Below are positions 1 to 6,892 of a stretch of DNA of 23,160 nt, piece by piece (positions within the stretch are counted from its first letter, which is position 1; each line of letters starts with the position of its first letter). The notes under the pieces are model-generated. The model was given only the letters and a program-made list of their open reading frames with translations. It did no database searches and was not told the origin of the DNA. Where the stretch lies: positions 1 through 23,160 of IMG/VR virus record IMGVR_UViG_3300021963_000680; one strand, written 5' to 3'. Position numbers and translations under genes: made by a program. Source of the DNA: a virus.

Positions 1-2
1 GG

Positions 3-602
3 CTTGTGGACTACGCTGAAAAGATGGGCGTTAAGATTAACATCCAAGAAGCGACGAGCTTAGTTAATACCTATCGCTCTTCATATGCTAAGGTTAAAGC
101 AGCATGGTCTGGTATGGAGGCAGCGGCCATTTCAGCCGTTAGGGAACCTGGTGTTGCGTTTAAGTACACCAAGATTAATTTCAAGTACGGCAAGAAAGCG
201 TTATGGATGAGACTACCGTCAGGCAGACTCATATGCTGGCAAGATCCATTGATCGAAAATGGATTAACTCCATGGGGTGATGTACGTGAGGGCATTACGG
301 TTAGAAACCAAAACACTTACACACGTAAATGGGGTAGAAATAAGTTAATCGGATCTTCGATATTCCAATCAGCTGTCCAAGGAACTGCACGTGACTTTTT
401 AGCCCATGCAGCGTTGACGCTGGATAGTTTGGGATTTGAAGTGATTAACTTAATCCACGATGAGATACTTATGATAGCTTTAGAATCTGAAGCTACACAA
501 GCAGAAAAAACGTTACTTCAAGTAATGTCTACACCACCGTCATGGGCAGAAGATTTTCCTCTAGCTGCCGAGACGTGGATAGATAAGCGTTATAGGAAGT
601 AA
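3..602 (+). CDS. Family A DNA polymerase, C-terminal part (partial at left edge)
   Basis: C-terminal end of a family A (Pol I/T7-type) DNA polymerase, the phage replicative enzyme that extends primers from dNTPs. The frame is open through the left edge (a Leu codon precedes the GTG at 6), so the GTG is internal and the exonuclease, motif A and most of motif B are off-window. Visible landmarks are an LPSGR segment at residues about 70-74 (counted from that GTG), typical between the O and P helices of phage family A enzymes; the SAVQGTARDFLAHAAL helix; and motif C, LIHDEIL, with His at 456-458, Asp at 459-461 and the catalytic Glu at 462-464. It is the only gene on the + strand and runs tail to tail into the - strand structural block. 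Family assignment is firm; which phage subfamily it belongs to cannot be told from this fragment. Confidence 0.93.
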   Translation, partial: LVDYAEKMGVKINIQEATSLVNTYRSSYAKVKAAWSGMEAAAISAVREPGVAFKYTKINFKYGKKALWMRLPSGRLICWQDPLIENGLTPWGDVREGITVRNQNTYTRKWGRNKLIGSSIFQSAVQGTARDFLAHAALTLDSLGFEVINLIHDEILMIALESEATQAEKTLLQVMSTPPSWAEDFPLAAETWIDKRYRK

Positions 603-730
603 GCTTTTAAGAAATTGCATAGATGAATAATTTCATCTAGCACGAAATTGATAACACGTTTAGCAACTTGTAAGACATGCGCTACAGGTTGCTTTACTTT
701 ATTTAAGATTGCTTTTAGTTTTTCGATCAT
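590..730 (-). CDS. Possible 46-residue protein at the end of the leftward operon
   Basis: Short frame encoding 46 residues, starting MIEKLKAILNKVKQP. Its ATG overlaps the TGA of the 803-residue gene as ATGA, the same coupling used at other junctions here, which is the main reason to believe it. Its last 13 bases overlap the end of the DNA polymerase gene on the opposite strand. The product is rich in Lys, Val, Ile and Leu and could form an amphipathic helix; I do not recognise it. Without this gene the 124-base convergent junction would be empty, which is longer than any other gap in the window. No strong ribosome binding site is visible apart from coupling. Confidence 0.5.
   Translation of the reverse strand: MIEKLKAILNKVKQPVAHVLQVAKRVINFVLDEIIHLCNFLKAYFL
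621..638. terminator. Weak inverted repeat at the convergent gene junction
   Basis: AGATGAA (621-627) and TTCATCT (632-638) form a 7 bp perfect stem with a 4-base loop between the ends of the convergent genes. It works equally on both strands and its position suits a bidirectional transcript end, but the stem is AU-rich and no T-run follows on either strand. It also lies within the possible 46-residue gene, so it may be chance. Confidence 0.2.
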
Positions 731-3138
731 ACAAGTCCACCTTTTCTCTTAGTTGTAGTAATTATTCCATTTCTCAATTCTGTGTTTGGAAATACTTCTT
801 TTACTAGATCTAAATATTCTTTTGTTGATTTATTGTGTTGGAATCCTTTTGATGTAGGTTTTCCAACACCCGTTTTATTTCCTTCATACACGCTAATATA
901 AGCTTTACCTTTTGGTTTCAAAGCGTTTTTAGCTTGATGTAATACTTTTAATTGATTATCTCTTTCAGCGATCACATTTAATACATTATTAATAGTAGCT
1001 GTGTCTGCTTTTCCATTAGCAATTTGATTAACTACATCCATGTTGTGTTCATAAGATCTATTGAAAGGATCAAACACATGGTTTTTAACATTTGCTTCTG
1101 CTAAAGCTTCTGTAGCATTATCAAATCGACCACCACCAATATCTATATTAACTGTATTAGGTTTGAATTCATTTTTATTTAATAATTTAGTAAACGCTGA
1201 TGGAAGCTTTTTATCATTAATTGATGTAGCAGCAGAATCATAAAGTTGTTTAGGAACAGCCCAAAGATCTTCCGGGATATTTCTTCCAATAGTACCAGCT
1301 AAACCAGCTAATGCACCTTTACTTGTCAATCCTTTAGCAGCTAATGCACCTAATCCTTTAATTGCTCCAGGTCCTAATAAATCATCCGGTGAGAACAGTG
1401 GAGCTTCTAGGCCTGGCTCTTCAGTAGCCAAGCCCGGATATTTTTTTGCTAGGGGAGTTCCTTCAACTACCCCGCCGGAATCATAATGAGCTAAACCACC
1501 TTGTTTTTGTTTAGGAGTAAAATCAGGATCATATTCACCTGAAGTATATCGTTCACCTGATGTTAAAGGTATGGCTTTTTCTTTTAATGTTTTGGCCGTT
1601 GCTCTTATAATGCCAGGATGAGATAAAAATAATGGTGATCCTAGAATACCGGCCCAAGTTAATGGACTTAGGAATGACGATCCTCTTACTGCAGTAGCTC
1701 CTAATTCACCCAACCCAATTATATTTCTAAATGTAGCATCTTGTCTTGGTAGAGCTTTTCTTAAATCACTAAACTGTTTGTATTTAGAATCTAATGAATT
1801 AAGTTTTTTAACAAAGCCTTCCGGCGCTTGTTTACCAATAGCATCTTTTGTATCTGCAATAATAGATTTAAGTTCTTTACCTAAATCATGATTACCAGAT
1901 TTATATGCTAATTCTTTTTGATCTTTAATCCACTTAAGCATAGCACCAACTTCTCTATTTTGTACTTTGGGCTGAGGGATATCAATGATTCGACTAGCTT
2001 CACCTGCGATATCTTCTGTACCTTTTACAACTGGAAATGGACTTGCTTCTTGAATAGTAGCTTTTATAGGAACTTCTTTAGTGTCATGAATAGTTCCTAC
2101 GTTTTTCTTTATGTAATCTGAAACTTTACGTAAAGTATTAGCATTTTCTAATGCGGTAGGATTACCAGTTTCACCTAATTCGTCAGCTCTTGTCTTAATA
2201 TTGTTTATTAGCTTTTCAGTATCATCGGTAGCTTTAACATCAAGACCTTTATAAAGATTATCATAGCCAGCGTCTAATTCAGCTTTAACTTTAGATATTG
2301 CTTTTTGTTGTTTCTTTTCAATAATTCCACCTGTAAATGGAACATATTTAGAAACACCACGTTCTAGTTTTTGAATTAATGGACTTTGAGATTGTTGTCC
2401 TAAAGTACCCATATTTCTTTCAACTAAAGTCTCACCAAGAGATCCGGCTTTAGGAGTTAGGGCAGTAGCTAGTTTATTAAATCCTCCACCAAGAACTGCA
2501 GCCGTCCCTAATTGCGCTGGATCTAATTTATTAGCTAAGTAATTATCTTGATGTTCTGGATTATAATCTGGAGCTATAAGAGATTGTTCAACACCAGTTA
2601 AAGCGCCGCGCGTTACATTAGGCGCAAAACTTGGAATTAACTTAGAAGCTTTTTCTGCAACAGGTGCGGCAAATTTAGATTTAGCAGCCCAAGATATAGG
2701 TGTTTGAGCTTCTCTAATAAATTGACCGGCTTTACCTAATTTACTTGCAGCGCCTGCAGCACCTACACCAGGAAAGAATAATGATCCAACAGTACCTAAT
2801 GCTCTAGAAACATCAGCTCCTTCACCACCTAAATCTTTTCTTAAAGATTGATATCCTTCTTCAATAGCATTTGGAATAGTTTGAGCGCCAGCGAGTTTGG
2901 CTAATCCTAAAATAGGATCAGCAACTGCACCATAAGCAGCACCTACAACGCCTCGAGCAGCACCTTTTACAACATCGCCTGCTGTAATAGATTCATCTTT
3001 TGGGGCAGTAGTTTGAGTGGGACTAGGTGCAGCTTGTTGTGAGCGAATATAGTCGGCTAATTGTTTAGCGCCTTCGACATCACCAGCAGCATCAGCGTTT
3101 TGAAGCGCCTTATATACTTGCGATAAATCTTGAGCCAT
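727..3138 (-). CDS. Probable ejection protein with C-terminal SAM methyltransferase-like domain
   Basis: 803 residues. The N-terminus (1-35) has a YKALQNADAAGD...AKQLADYIR pattern common at the start of large phage internal virion proteins. Residues about 45-240 are Ala/Gly-rich with amphipathic or hydrophobic stretches (KGAARGVVGAAYGAVADP, GSLFFPGVGAAGAASKLG), as expected for proteins injected into or through the host envelope. Residues about 270-490 look helical and coiled. A Gly-rich motif, GGLAHYDSGG, lies near residue 550. From about 655 to the end is a class I methyltransferase-like fold: motif I NIDIGGGRFD, acidic strand-2 end VFDPFNRS, then TINNVLNVI, then NALKPKGKAYISVYEGN. This set (DPFNR, NNVLNVI, vYEG) is typical of a methyltransferase-like domain in phage polyvalent proteins. 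The TAA of the preceding gene overlaps its ATG (TAATG). Role as ejection protein comes from size, composition and neighbours; substrate unknown. Confidence 0.75.
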   Translation of the reverse strand: MAQDLSQVYKALQNADAAGDVEGAKQLADYIRSQQAAPSPTQTTAPKDESITAGDVVKGAARGVVGAAYGAVADPILGLAKLAGAQTIPNAIEEGYQSLRKDLGGEGADVSRALGTVGSLFFPGVGAAGAASKLGKAGQFIREAQTPISWAAKSKFAAPVAEKASKLIPSFAPNVTRGALTGVEQSLIAPDYNPEHQDNYLANKLDPAQLGTAAVLGGGFNKLATALTPKAGSLGETLVERNMGTLGQQSQSPLIQKLERGVSKYVPFTGGIIEKKQQKAISKVKAELDAGYDNLYKGLDVKATDDTEKLINNIKTRADELGETGNPTALENANTLRKVSDYIKKNVGTIHDTKEVPIKATIQEASPFPVVKGTEDIAGEASRIIDIPQPKVQNREVGAMLKWIKDQKELAYKSGNHDLGKELKSIIADTKDAIGKQAPEGFVKKLNSLDSKYKQFSDLRKALPRQDATFRNIIGLGELGATAVRGSSFLSPLTWAGILGSPLFLSHPGIIRATAKTLKEKAIPLTSGERYTSGEYDPDFTPKQKQGGLAHYDSGGVVEGTPLAKKYPGLATEEPGLEAPLFSPDDLLGPGAIKGLGALAAKGLTSKGALAGLAGTIGRNIPEDLWAVPKQLYDSAATSINDKKLPSAFTKLLNKNEFKPNTVNIDIGGGRFDNATEALAEANVKNHVFDPFNRSYEHNMDVVNQIANGKADTATINNVLNVIAERDNQLKVLHQAKNALKPKGKAYISVYEGNKTGVGKPTSKGFQHNKSTKEYLDLVKEVFPNTELRNGIITTTKRKGGLV

Positions 3139-4418
3139 TATTTATATTTGTCCAATAAAGATTGAATGTTTTGTGGATGAGCTGATGGTGCAGCTGCAGG
3201 AGCTGGAGCCTCACCTTTTTTACGTTGAGCTCTATATTCTGATTTTGCAATTGTCGAATTTGCTAATTTTGGATCTGCAAAAACTTCAGCTCTGAATCGT
3301 TTGTAGGCTTTATCGCCTTCACCGTTTACCCATCGAGTGTCAGTTCCACCATTTGCAATGAATTCGGCTTTTGCTTTTAATGTTAAATCCGCTACTTTAT
3401 GAAGACCTATTTTAGATAGTAATGCATCTTCGTTTTCACCTAAATCACCAATGGTTGTTGCAAGAAGCTTAGCATCTCGATCAGAAGGATTAGCACCAAG
3501 AAGCTTAGCATCTGGTAAGATAAGTTTGTTAGCTAAACCATCATAAACTGCTTGAGCTGACGCCATACGTTCGGCTGAATCAGCACCTGGAATTAAAGCA
3601 CCAGTTAATTGAATAATTTTTCTACCAATAAAATTACCTTGGAAAGCACCTGATCCAAAATCAGGATCATTGATAATGTCAATTAAGGATTCAACTGTAC
3701 CTAAATTTTGAATAGAACCTGCAGCTTTTTCATTAGCAGTGTCTAATTGTTTGAGTTGTCTTTCTGTATTTAATTTACCACTTTGAACAGCAAGTTCTCT
3801 CGTTGTATCTAAATCAGATTTAATTTTATCCCTATCTGTATCTAATTGATTTTGGAGTGTTTTATCAAATTGAGATTTTGTTATATCAAATTTAGCTTTA
3901 ATACCTTCTTTATTTGCAAATGTACCTAAATCAAAATCAGAGCCTAATGTTTTTCTATATACATCTTCAGGAGATAATCCAGCAGCAATGTTTTCTTTTT
4001 GAGTATTTGTTAATTTAACATTCTCTCCACGGATCTCGGCAGCTTTCTTTAATGCTTCTTCAGGATTTTGTTGATATAGGGCTGATAATGATGCTGCAGT
4101 ATCCGCATCAAAACCTTGGAATAGGTTGCTCATTTGACCGCGTCTTGATTCTAATAAATTAGCTTGTGCTAATTGTTGACGCATATTAAATAAATCGGCA
4201 TAGTCTTTATTTTTAGTTTCTTGCATCATGGCTACATTTTGACCAATACTACCATACGGGCCCAAGTAAGCTGCACCTTCACCTAATCTATACGTATATG
4301 AGCCTAATTGGTTTGCTTTTCTAGCAATTTCATTTTCAAGATTAGCTTTAATCTCGTCACTACCTAGAGCGCCTTGAAATTTTGGATCAACTAAACCACC
4401 TGAATTAGTTGTTGCCAT
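3138..4418 (-). CDS. Probable ejection/internal virion protein, helical
   Basis: 426 residues, mostly alpha-helical in character with long charged, Gln-rich segments (about 145-250) that would suit coiled coils, and a C-terminal Ala/Pro tail before QNIQSLLDKYK. The start is the ATG at 4418: it has a strong GGAGG (4424-4428) 5 bases upstream, whereas the frame only extends to a TTG at 4430 without such support. The gene overlaps the end of the preceding gene by 14 bases and its stop overlaps the next start (TAATG). Position between two other low-complexity virion proteins and next to the nozzle module suggests one of a set of ejected proteins, as in other podoviruses. There is no recognisable catalytic domain. 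Confidence 0.7.
   Translation of the reverse strand: MATTNSGGLVDPKFQGALGSDEIKANLENEIARKANQLGSYTYRLGEGAAYLGPYGSIGQNVAMMQETKNKDYADLFNMRQQLAQANLLESRRGQMSNLFQGFDADTAASLSALYQQNPEEALKKAAEIRGENVKLTNTQKENIAAGLSPEDVYRKTLGSDFDLGTFANKEGIKAKFDITKSQFDKTLQNQLDTDRDKIKSDLDTTRELAVQSGKLNTERQLKQLDTANEKAAGSIQNLGTVESLIDIINDPDFGSGAFQGNFIGRKIIQLTGALIPGADSAERMASAQAVYDGLANKLILPDAKLLGANPSDRDAKLLATTIGDLGENEDALLSKIGLHKVADLTLKAKAEFIANGGTDTRWVNGEGDKAYKRFRAEVFADPKLANSTIAKSEYRAQRKKGEAPAPAAAPSAHPQNIQSLLDKYK
3461..3513. repeat. Two 17 bp direct copies within a coding region
   Basis: CAAGAAGCTTAGCATCT occurs at 3461-3477 and again at 3497-3513, 36 bases apart, which is exactly 12 codons. In the protein it gives two DAKLL segments in phase (DAKLLGAN and DAKLLATT). 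This is a small in-frame internal duplication, probably neutral. Confidence 0.6.
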
Positions 4419-5490
4419 TAGAACCTCCAAAAATTTGTTCTAAGATTGATGGGTTTGATGGGTTAGCCCCTAATGCTTTATTATTTATTAATGCATCACG
4501 GTTAGAGAAATTTAAACCTTGTTGCCTTTGATTTGCAAATTGAGCTCTACGATATGCTTCTTGATTACGACGATCCATTTCCATTTGTCTCATGCGATCA
4601 ATTTCTGATTGAGGTACTTCTCCCATTTGCATAGGACGTGGCCCTGTTGTAGGTAATCCACCACGTACTCGACGACCATCAGCATATCCAATACGACCAC
4701 CATGTTTAGCAAATACTGACTCTGTATCAGCTACAGGTTGTTGTTGGGTATTTGCTCCAAACGGAGCTGTTTGACCACTAAAGAATCCTGCAGTAGGGCC
4801 AAAATCTTTTTGAGTAGCTATGTATTGTTGATATGCAGAAGGTGTAGTGAATTGTGTTTTAGGAGTATTAACACTACCTAAAATATTAGCGTAGTTTGAA
4901 ATACCAGCCCATGGAGCATTTAAAAGATTAGCTTCCCCTGCAGTACCTACATTGGCTGCATTGACAGCACCAGTAGCTGCATTAATACCTGATTGTTGAG
5001 CTTGGTTCCAAGCATTAGCTTGATTCGTCGCCAATGTATTTACAGCATTACCACGTGCAATATTACTTGCTGTAAGACCACGAAGACCACCAAAGTTACC
5101 AGATGCTATACCAGCTGCATCAGCTTGTGCTTGAACATCTGGTAATTGAGCATTAAGTAAGTTTTGTTGGTTTTGGAATAAGTTACCTAATGGTGTTGCT
5201 GTATTAGCTTGACCATTTGGAAGCCATGGATTAGCAGCATTACCAGCAATAGTATTTAAAGTATTGACTGACTGACCTACAGCACCTTGTAATAAAGCAT
5301 TAGCATTTGTAGCACCTGTCGTTCCTTGATTAGCTTGTTGATTTAGTATTTGAGCGCCGTAGTTAGACAGTCCTTGAGTGGCTTGATTATACCATTCAGG
5401 TAATTGTGTGGTTGTGCTTTGTGAATAGTACGAACTAGGATCTGTGCCTAATGTTGTTGATTGTACCGGATTTCCAAATTCGATGGCCAT
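4405..5490 (-). CDS. Probable internal virion protein, Ala/Asn/Gln-rich
   Basis: 361 residues. The first 250 are dominated by Ala, Asn, Gln, Thr and Gly (for example ANQGTTGATNANALLQGAVG, NTLATNQANAWNQAQQSG) with heptad-like hydrophobic spacing, so a helical, coiled or low-complexity virion component is likely. The central ASGNFGGLRG segment resembles motifs seen in phage internal virion proteins. A basic linker with HGGRIGYADGRRVRGG sits at about 260-285, followed by a charged Arg/Met/Gln helix (about 290-320). TAATG coupling from the preceding gene, with AAGGAAG a few bases before the start. I infer an ejection or tail-interior role from composition and neighbours only; no enzymatic domain is visible. 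Confidence 0.65.
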   Translation of the reverse strand: MAIEFGNPVQSTTLGTDPSSYYSQSTTTQLPEWYNQATQGLSNYGAQILNQQANQGTTGATNANALLQGAVGQSVNTLNTIAGNAANPWLPNGQANTATPLGNLFQNQQNLLNAQLPDVQAQADAAGIASGNFGGLRGLTASNIARGNAVNTLATNQANAWNQAQQSGINAATGAVNAANVGTAGEANLLNAPWAGISNYANILGSVNTPKTQFTTPSAYQQYIATQKDFGPTAGFFSGQTAPFGANTQQQPVADTESVFAKHGGRIGYADGRRVRGGLPTTGPRPMQMGEVPQSEIDRMRQMEMDRRNQEAYRRAQFANQRQQGLNFSNRDALINNKALGANPSNPSILEQIFGGSNGNN

Positions 5491-6596
5491 TATGCTTCCT
5501 TAGCTTGTTTAATATATTCTAGAGGGCTTTTTGCATCTTCTGGCAATTCACCATCTGGGGATTGTCTATCATGTCTAACCATTTTTAAAAACTGATCTAG
5601 TCGTTTAGCGCCAGCTTCATTACTTCCATTACCTAATCCTGATACTACATCAGCAGGGATTACAAATTCACCATTAGATAACATAGCAGGTACTTCATCA
5701 GATGTACCGTCACCTTGACCGCCTACATATAAGTTTTGTAAACCACCTTGACTCATGAACTTTGGTTGTTGTGAAGGCTCATTATAACCAATGCCACCCA
5801 TAGGTTCCATCAAACCACCATCAGCTGCACGCGCTGAAATGAATTGAGGCATTTGAATTTGACGACCACGTGTTACACCAGTATCAAAAGGACTTCCACC
5901 AGGATATGTTAACTCTGATCCTGTATTGGAATCAGTTGGTGTGTTAGCTGTTGGAGCTGATGAAGTTCTAGGTGTTGGTGATGTACCTCCGCCTCCTCCT
6001 CCACTAGTGGTTGTTGAATATGGAGATTTATTTGAGGGATTAGTTGTAGGTGCAGGTGTAGGAGTGCTTGGATACACAGAACTTGCAGGATCATAAAAAT
6101 CAGCAGGATTATAAGTTGGAACAGCAGGCGCAAAATAGTCCCAATATGATGATTGAGTTCCTGGGTTCCAAGAATTATAATATTCATATGGTGATACAGC
6201 ACCAATATAGCTATAATCAGGCACATAGTTGCCATAAGTATCCCAAGATCCTGTATAAGGAGAATAGTTTTCGGTATTGTAATATGCAGGATCGAATTGA
6301 TTATTGTAGTAAGGATTATCTGCTAAATCAGCCGCATTATAATCAGGTTGATAGTAGTCATAAAAGCTACTATTACTGTAAATAGGATCATATGAATAAG
6401 TATCTCCTGTACTATAATCATATCCAGTACCTAAATCATAGCCATAGTTATTACCATAATAAGGAGTGTCGTAGCTTGATCCATAGCCATAATCGTTATA
6501 GTTAGTTGTGTAAAATGGGTCGGAATAGTCATATCCTGACCAGTCCCAAGTAGAACCCCCATCATCAAAGTACGATAAACCTGCTTTTTTCTTCAT
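5490..6596 (-). CDS. Virion protein with Tyr-rich low-complexity N-domain and conserved C-domain
   Basis: 368 residues with three parts. Residues about 9-175 are an extreme low-complexity region of Tyr, Asp, Asn, Ser, Gly and Pro, with about 39 Tyr by hand count (roughly one residue in five), in units such as GYDYS, NYGYD and FYDYY. Residues about 175-240 are a Thr/Ser/Pro/Gly linker with a run of six Gly. The C-terminal about 110 residues contain GGQGDGTSDEVPAMLSNGEF followed by VIPADVVSGLGNGSNEAGAK, a pattern I recognise from virion proteins encoded beside ejection proteins in many podovirus-like genomes. It follows a gap holding a promoter-like motif and has AAGGA at 6603-6607, 6 bases from the ATG. 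It heads the ejection-protein segment. The function of the conserved C-domain is not known to me. Confidence 0.7.
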   Translation of the reverse strand: MKKKAGLSYFDDGGSTWDWSGYDYSDPFYTTNYNDYGYGSSYDTPYYGNNYGYDLGTGYDYSTGDTYSYDPIYSNSSFYDYYQPDYNAADLADNPYYNNQFDPAYYNTENYSPYTGSWDTYGNYVPDYSYIGAVSPYEYYNSWNPGTQSSYWDYFAPAVPTYNPADFYDPASSVYPSTPTPAPTTNPSNKSPYSTTTSGGGGGGTSPTPRTSSAPTANTPTDSNTGSELTYPGGSPFDTGVTRGRQIQMPQFISARAADGGLMEPMGGIGYNEPSQQPKFMSQGGLQNLYVGGQGDGTSDEVPAMLSNGEFVIPADVVSGLGNGSNEAGAKRLDQFLKMVRHDRQSPDGELPEDAKSPLEYIKQAKEA

Positions 6597-6605
6597 ATGA
6601 AATCC

Positions 6606-6628
6606 TTATACTATATATCTAATTACAC
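6606..6628 (-). promoter_or_regulatory. Promoter- or operator-like motif upstream of the ejection-protein segment
   Basis: On the - strand, GTGTAATTAGA (6628-6618) is followed by TATA and then TAGTATAA (6613-6606), which runs directly into the ribosome binding site of the 368-residue gene. The same 11-mer and 8-mer occur, 2 bases closer together, at 21144-21164, in the only other sizeable gap of the block. It could be a phage RNA polymerase promoter, a host-type promoter (TTGCGT, 16 bases, TATAAG) or a regulator site. The shared, gap-restricted placement is the evidence; the kind of site is inference. Confidence 0.5.
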
Positions 6629-6634
6629 GCAAAA

Positions 6635-6892
6635 TCACCTAGTTTGTGCCCCATTTACTGCTAAAGTAAATGCACTTGCCCAATCTTCCCAGTTTTGAAA
6701 ACCGTCTCCTGATGGGACGTTATAAGATGACCAAACAGGGTTATTTACCAAAACATTAGCCACCGTAGCCCACTCTTCCTCAGGCAATATAGGAATGTGC
6801 TGTTGAGAGAAGTAGTGGACTAAGTTGGCATTCCATTGTTCCCAAGTCGAATGGCTTGGGATAAAGTCTAAATTAACGGGTACTCTAGGCAC
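6635..6892 (-). CDS. Small Trp-rich protein with GTG start, unknown function
   Basis: 85 residues, unrecognised. The start is assigned to the GTG at 6892 because an AGGAG at 6899-6903 lies 6 bases before it; the frame extends further to a TTG at 6913, but that codon has no ribosome binding site. With this start it overlaps the nozzle-like gene by 8 bases. The product is acidic to neutral and has six Trp (WEQWNANL, EEEWATV, NPVWSSY, NWEDWASAF) and no membrane segment. Lying between the nozzle-like gene and the ejection proteins, it may be a small tail or assembly component, but nothing in the sequence proves this. It ends the segment before the 38-base gap with the promoter-like motif. Confidence 0.7.
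   Translation of the reverse strand: MPRVPVNLDFIPSHSTWEQWNANLVHYFSQQHIPILPEEEWATVANVLVNNPVWSSYNVPSGDGFQNWEDWASAFTLAVNGAQTR

Noticed and set aside
4419-4430. Longer start (TTG 4430) for the 426-residue protein
   Set aside because: ATG at 4418 has GGAGG at the right distance; the TTG has no ribosome binding site.
5909-6235. 108-residue alternative - strand frame within the Tyr-rich gene
   Set aside because: Composition (Leu/Ile/His/Gln repeats) is that of an off-frame reading of low-complexity DNA; no start signal.
6068-6385. 105-residue + strand frame opposite the Tyr-rich region
   Set aside because: Tyr/Asp/Asn codons on the - strand rarely give stops on the complement; the product is low complexity and has no context.
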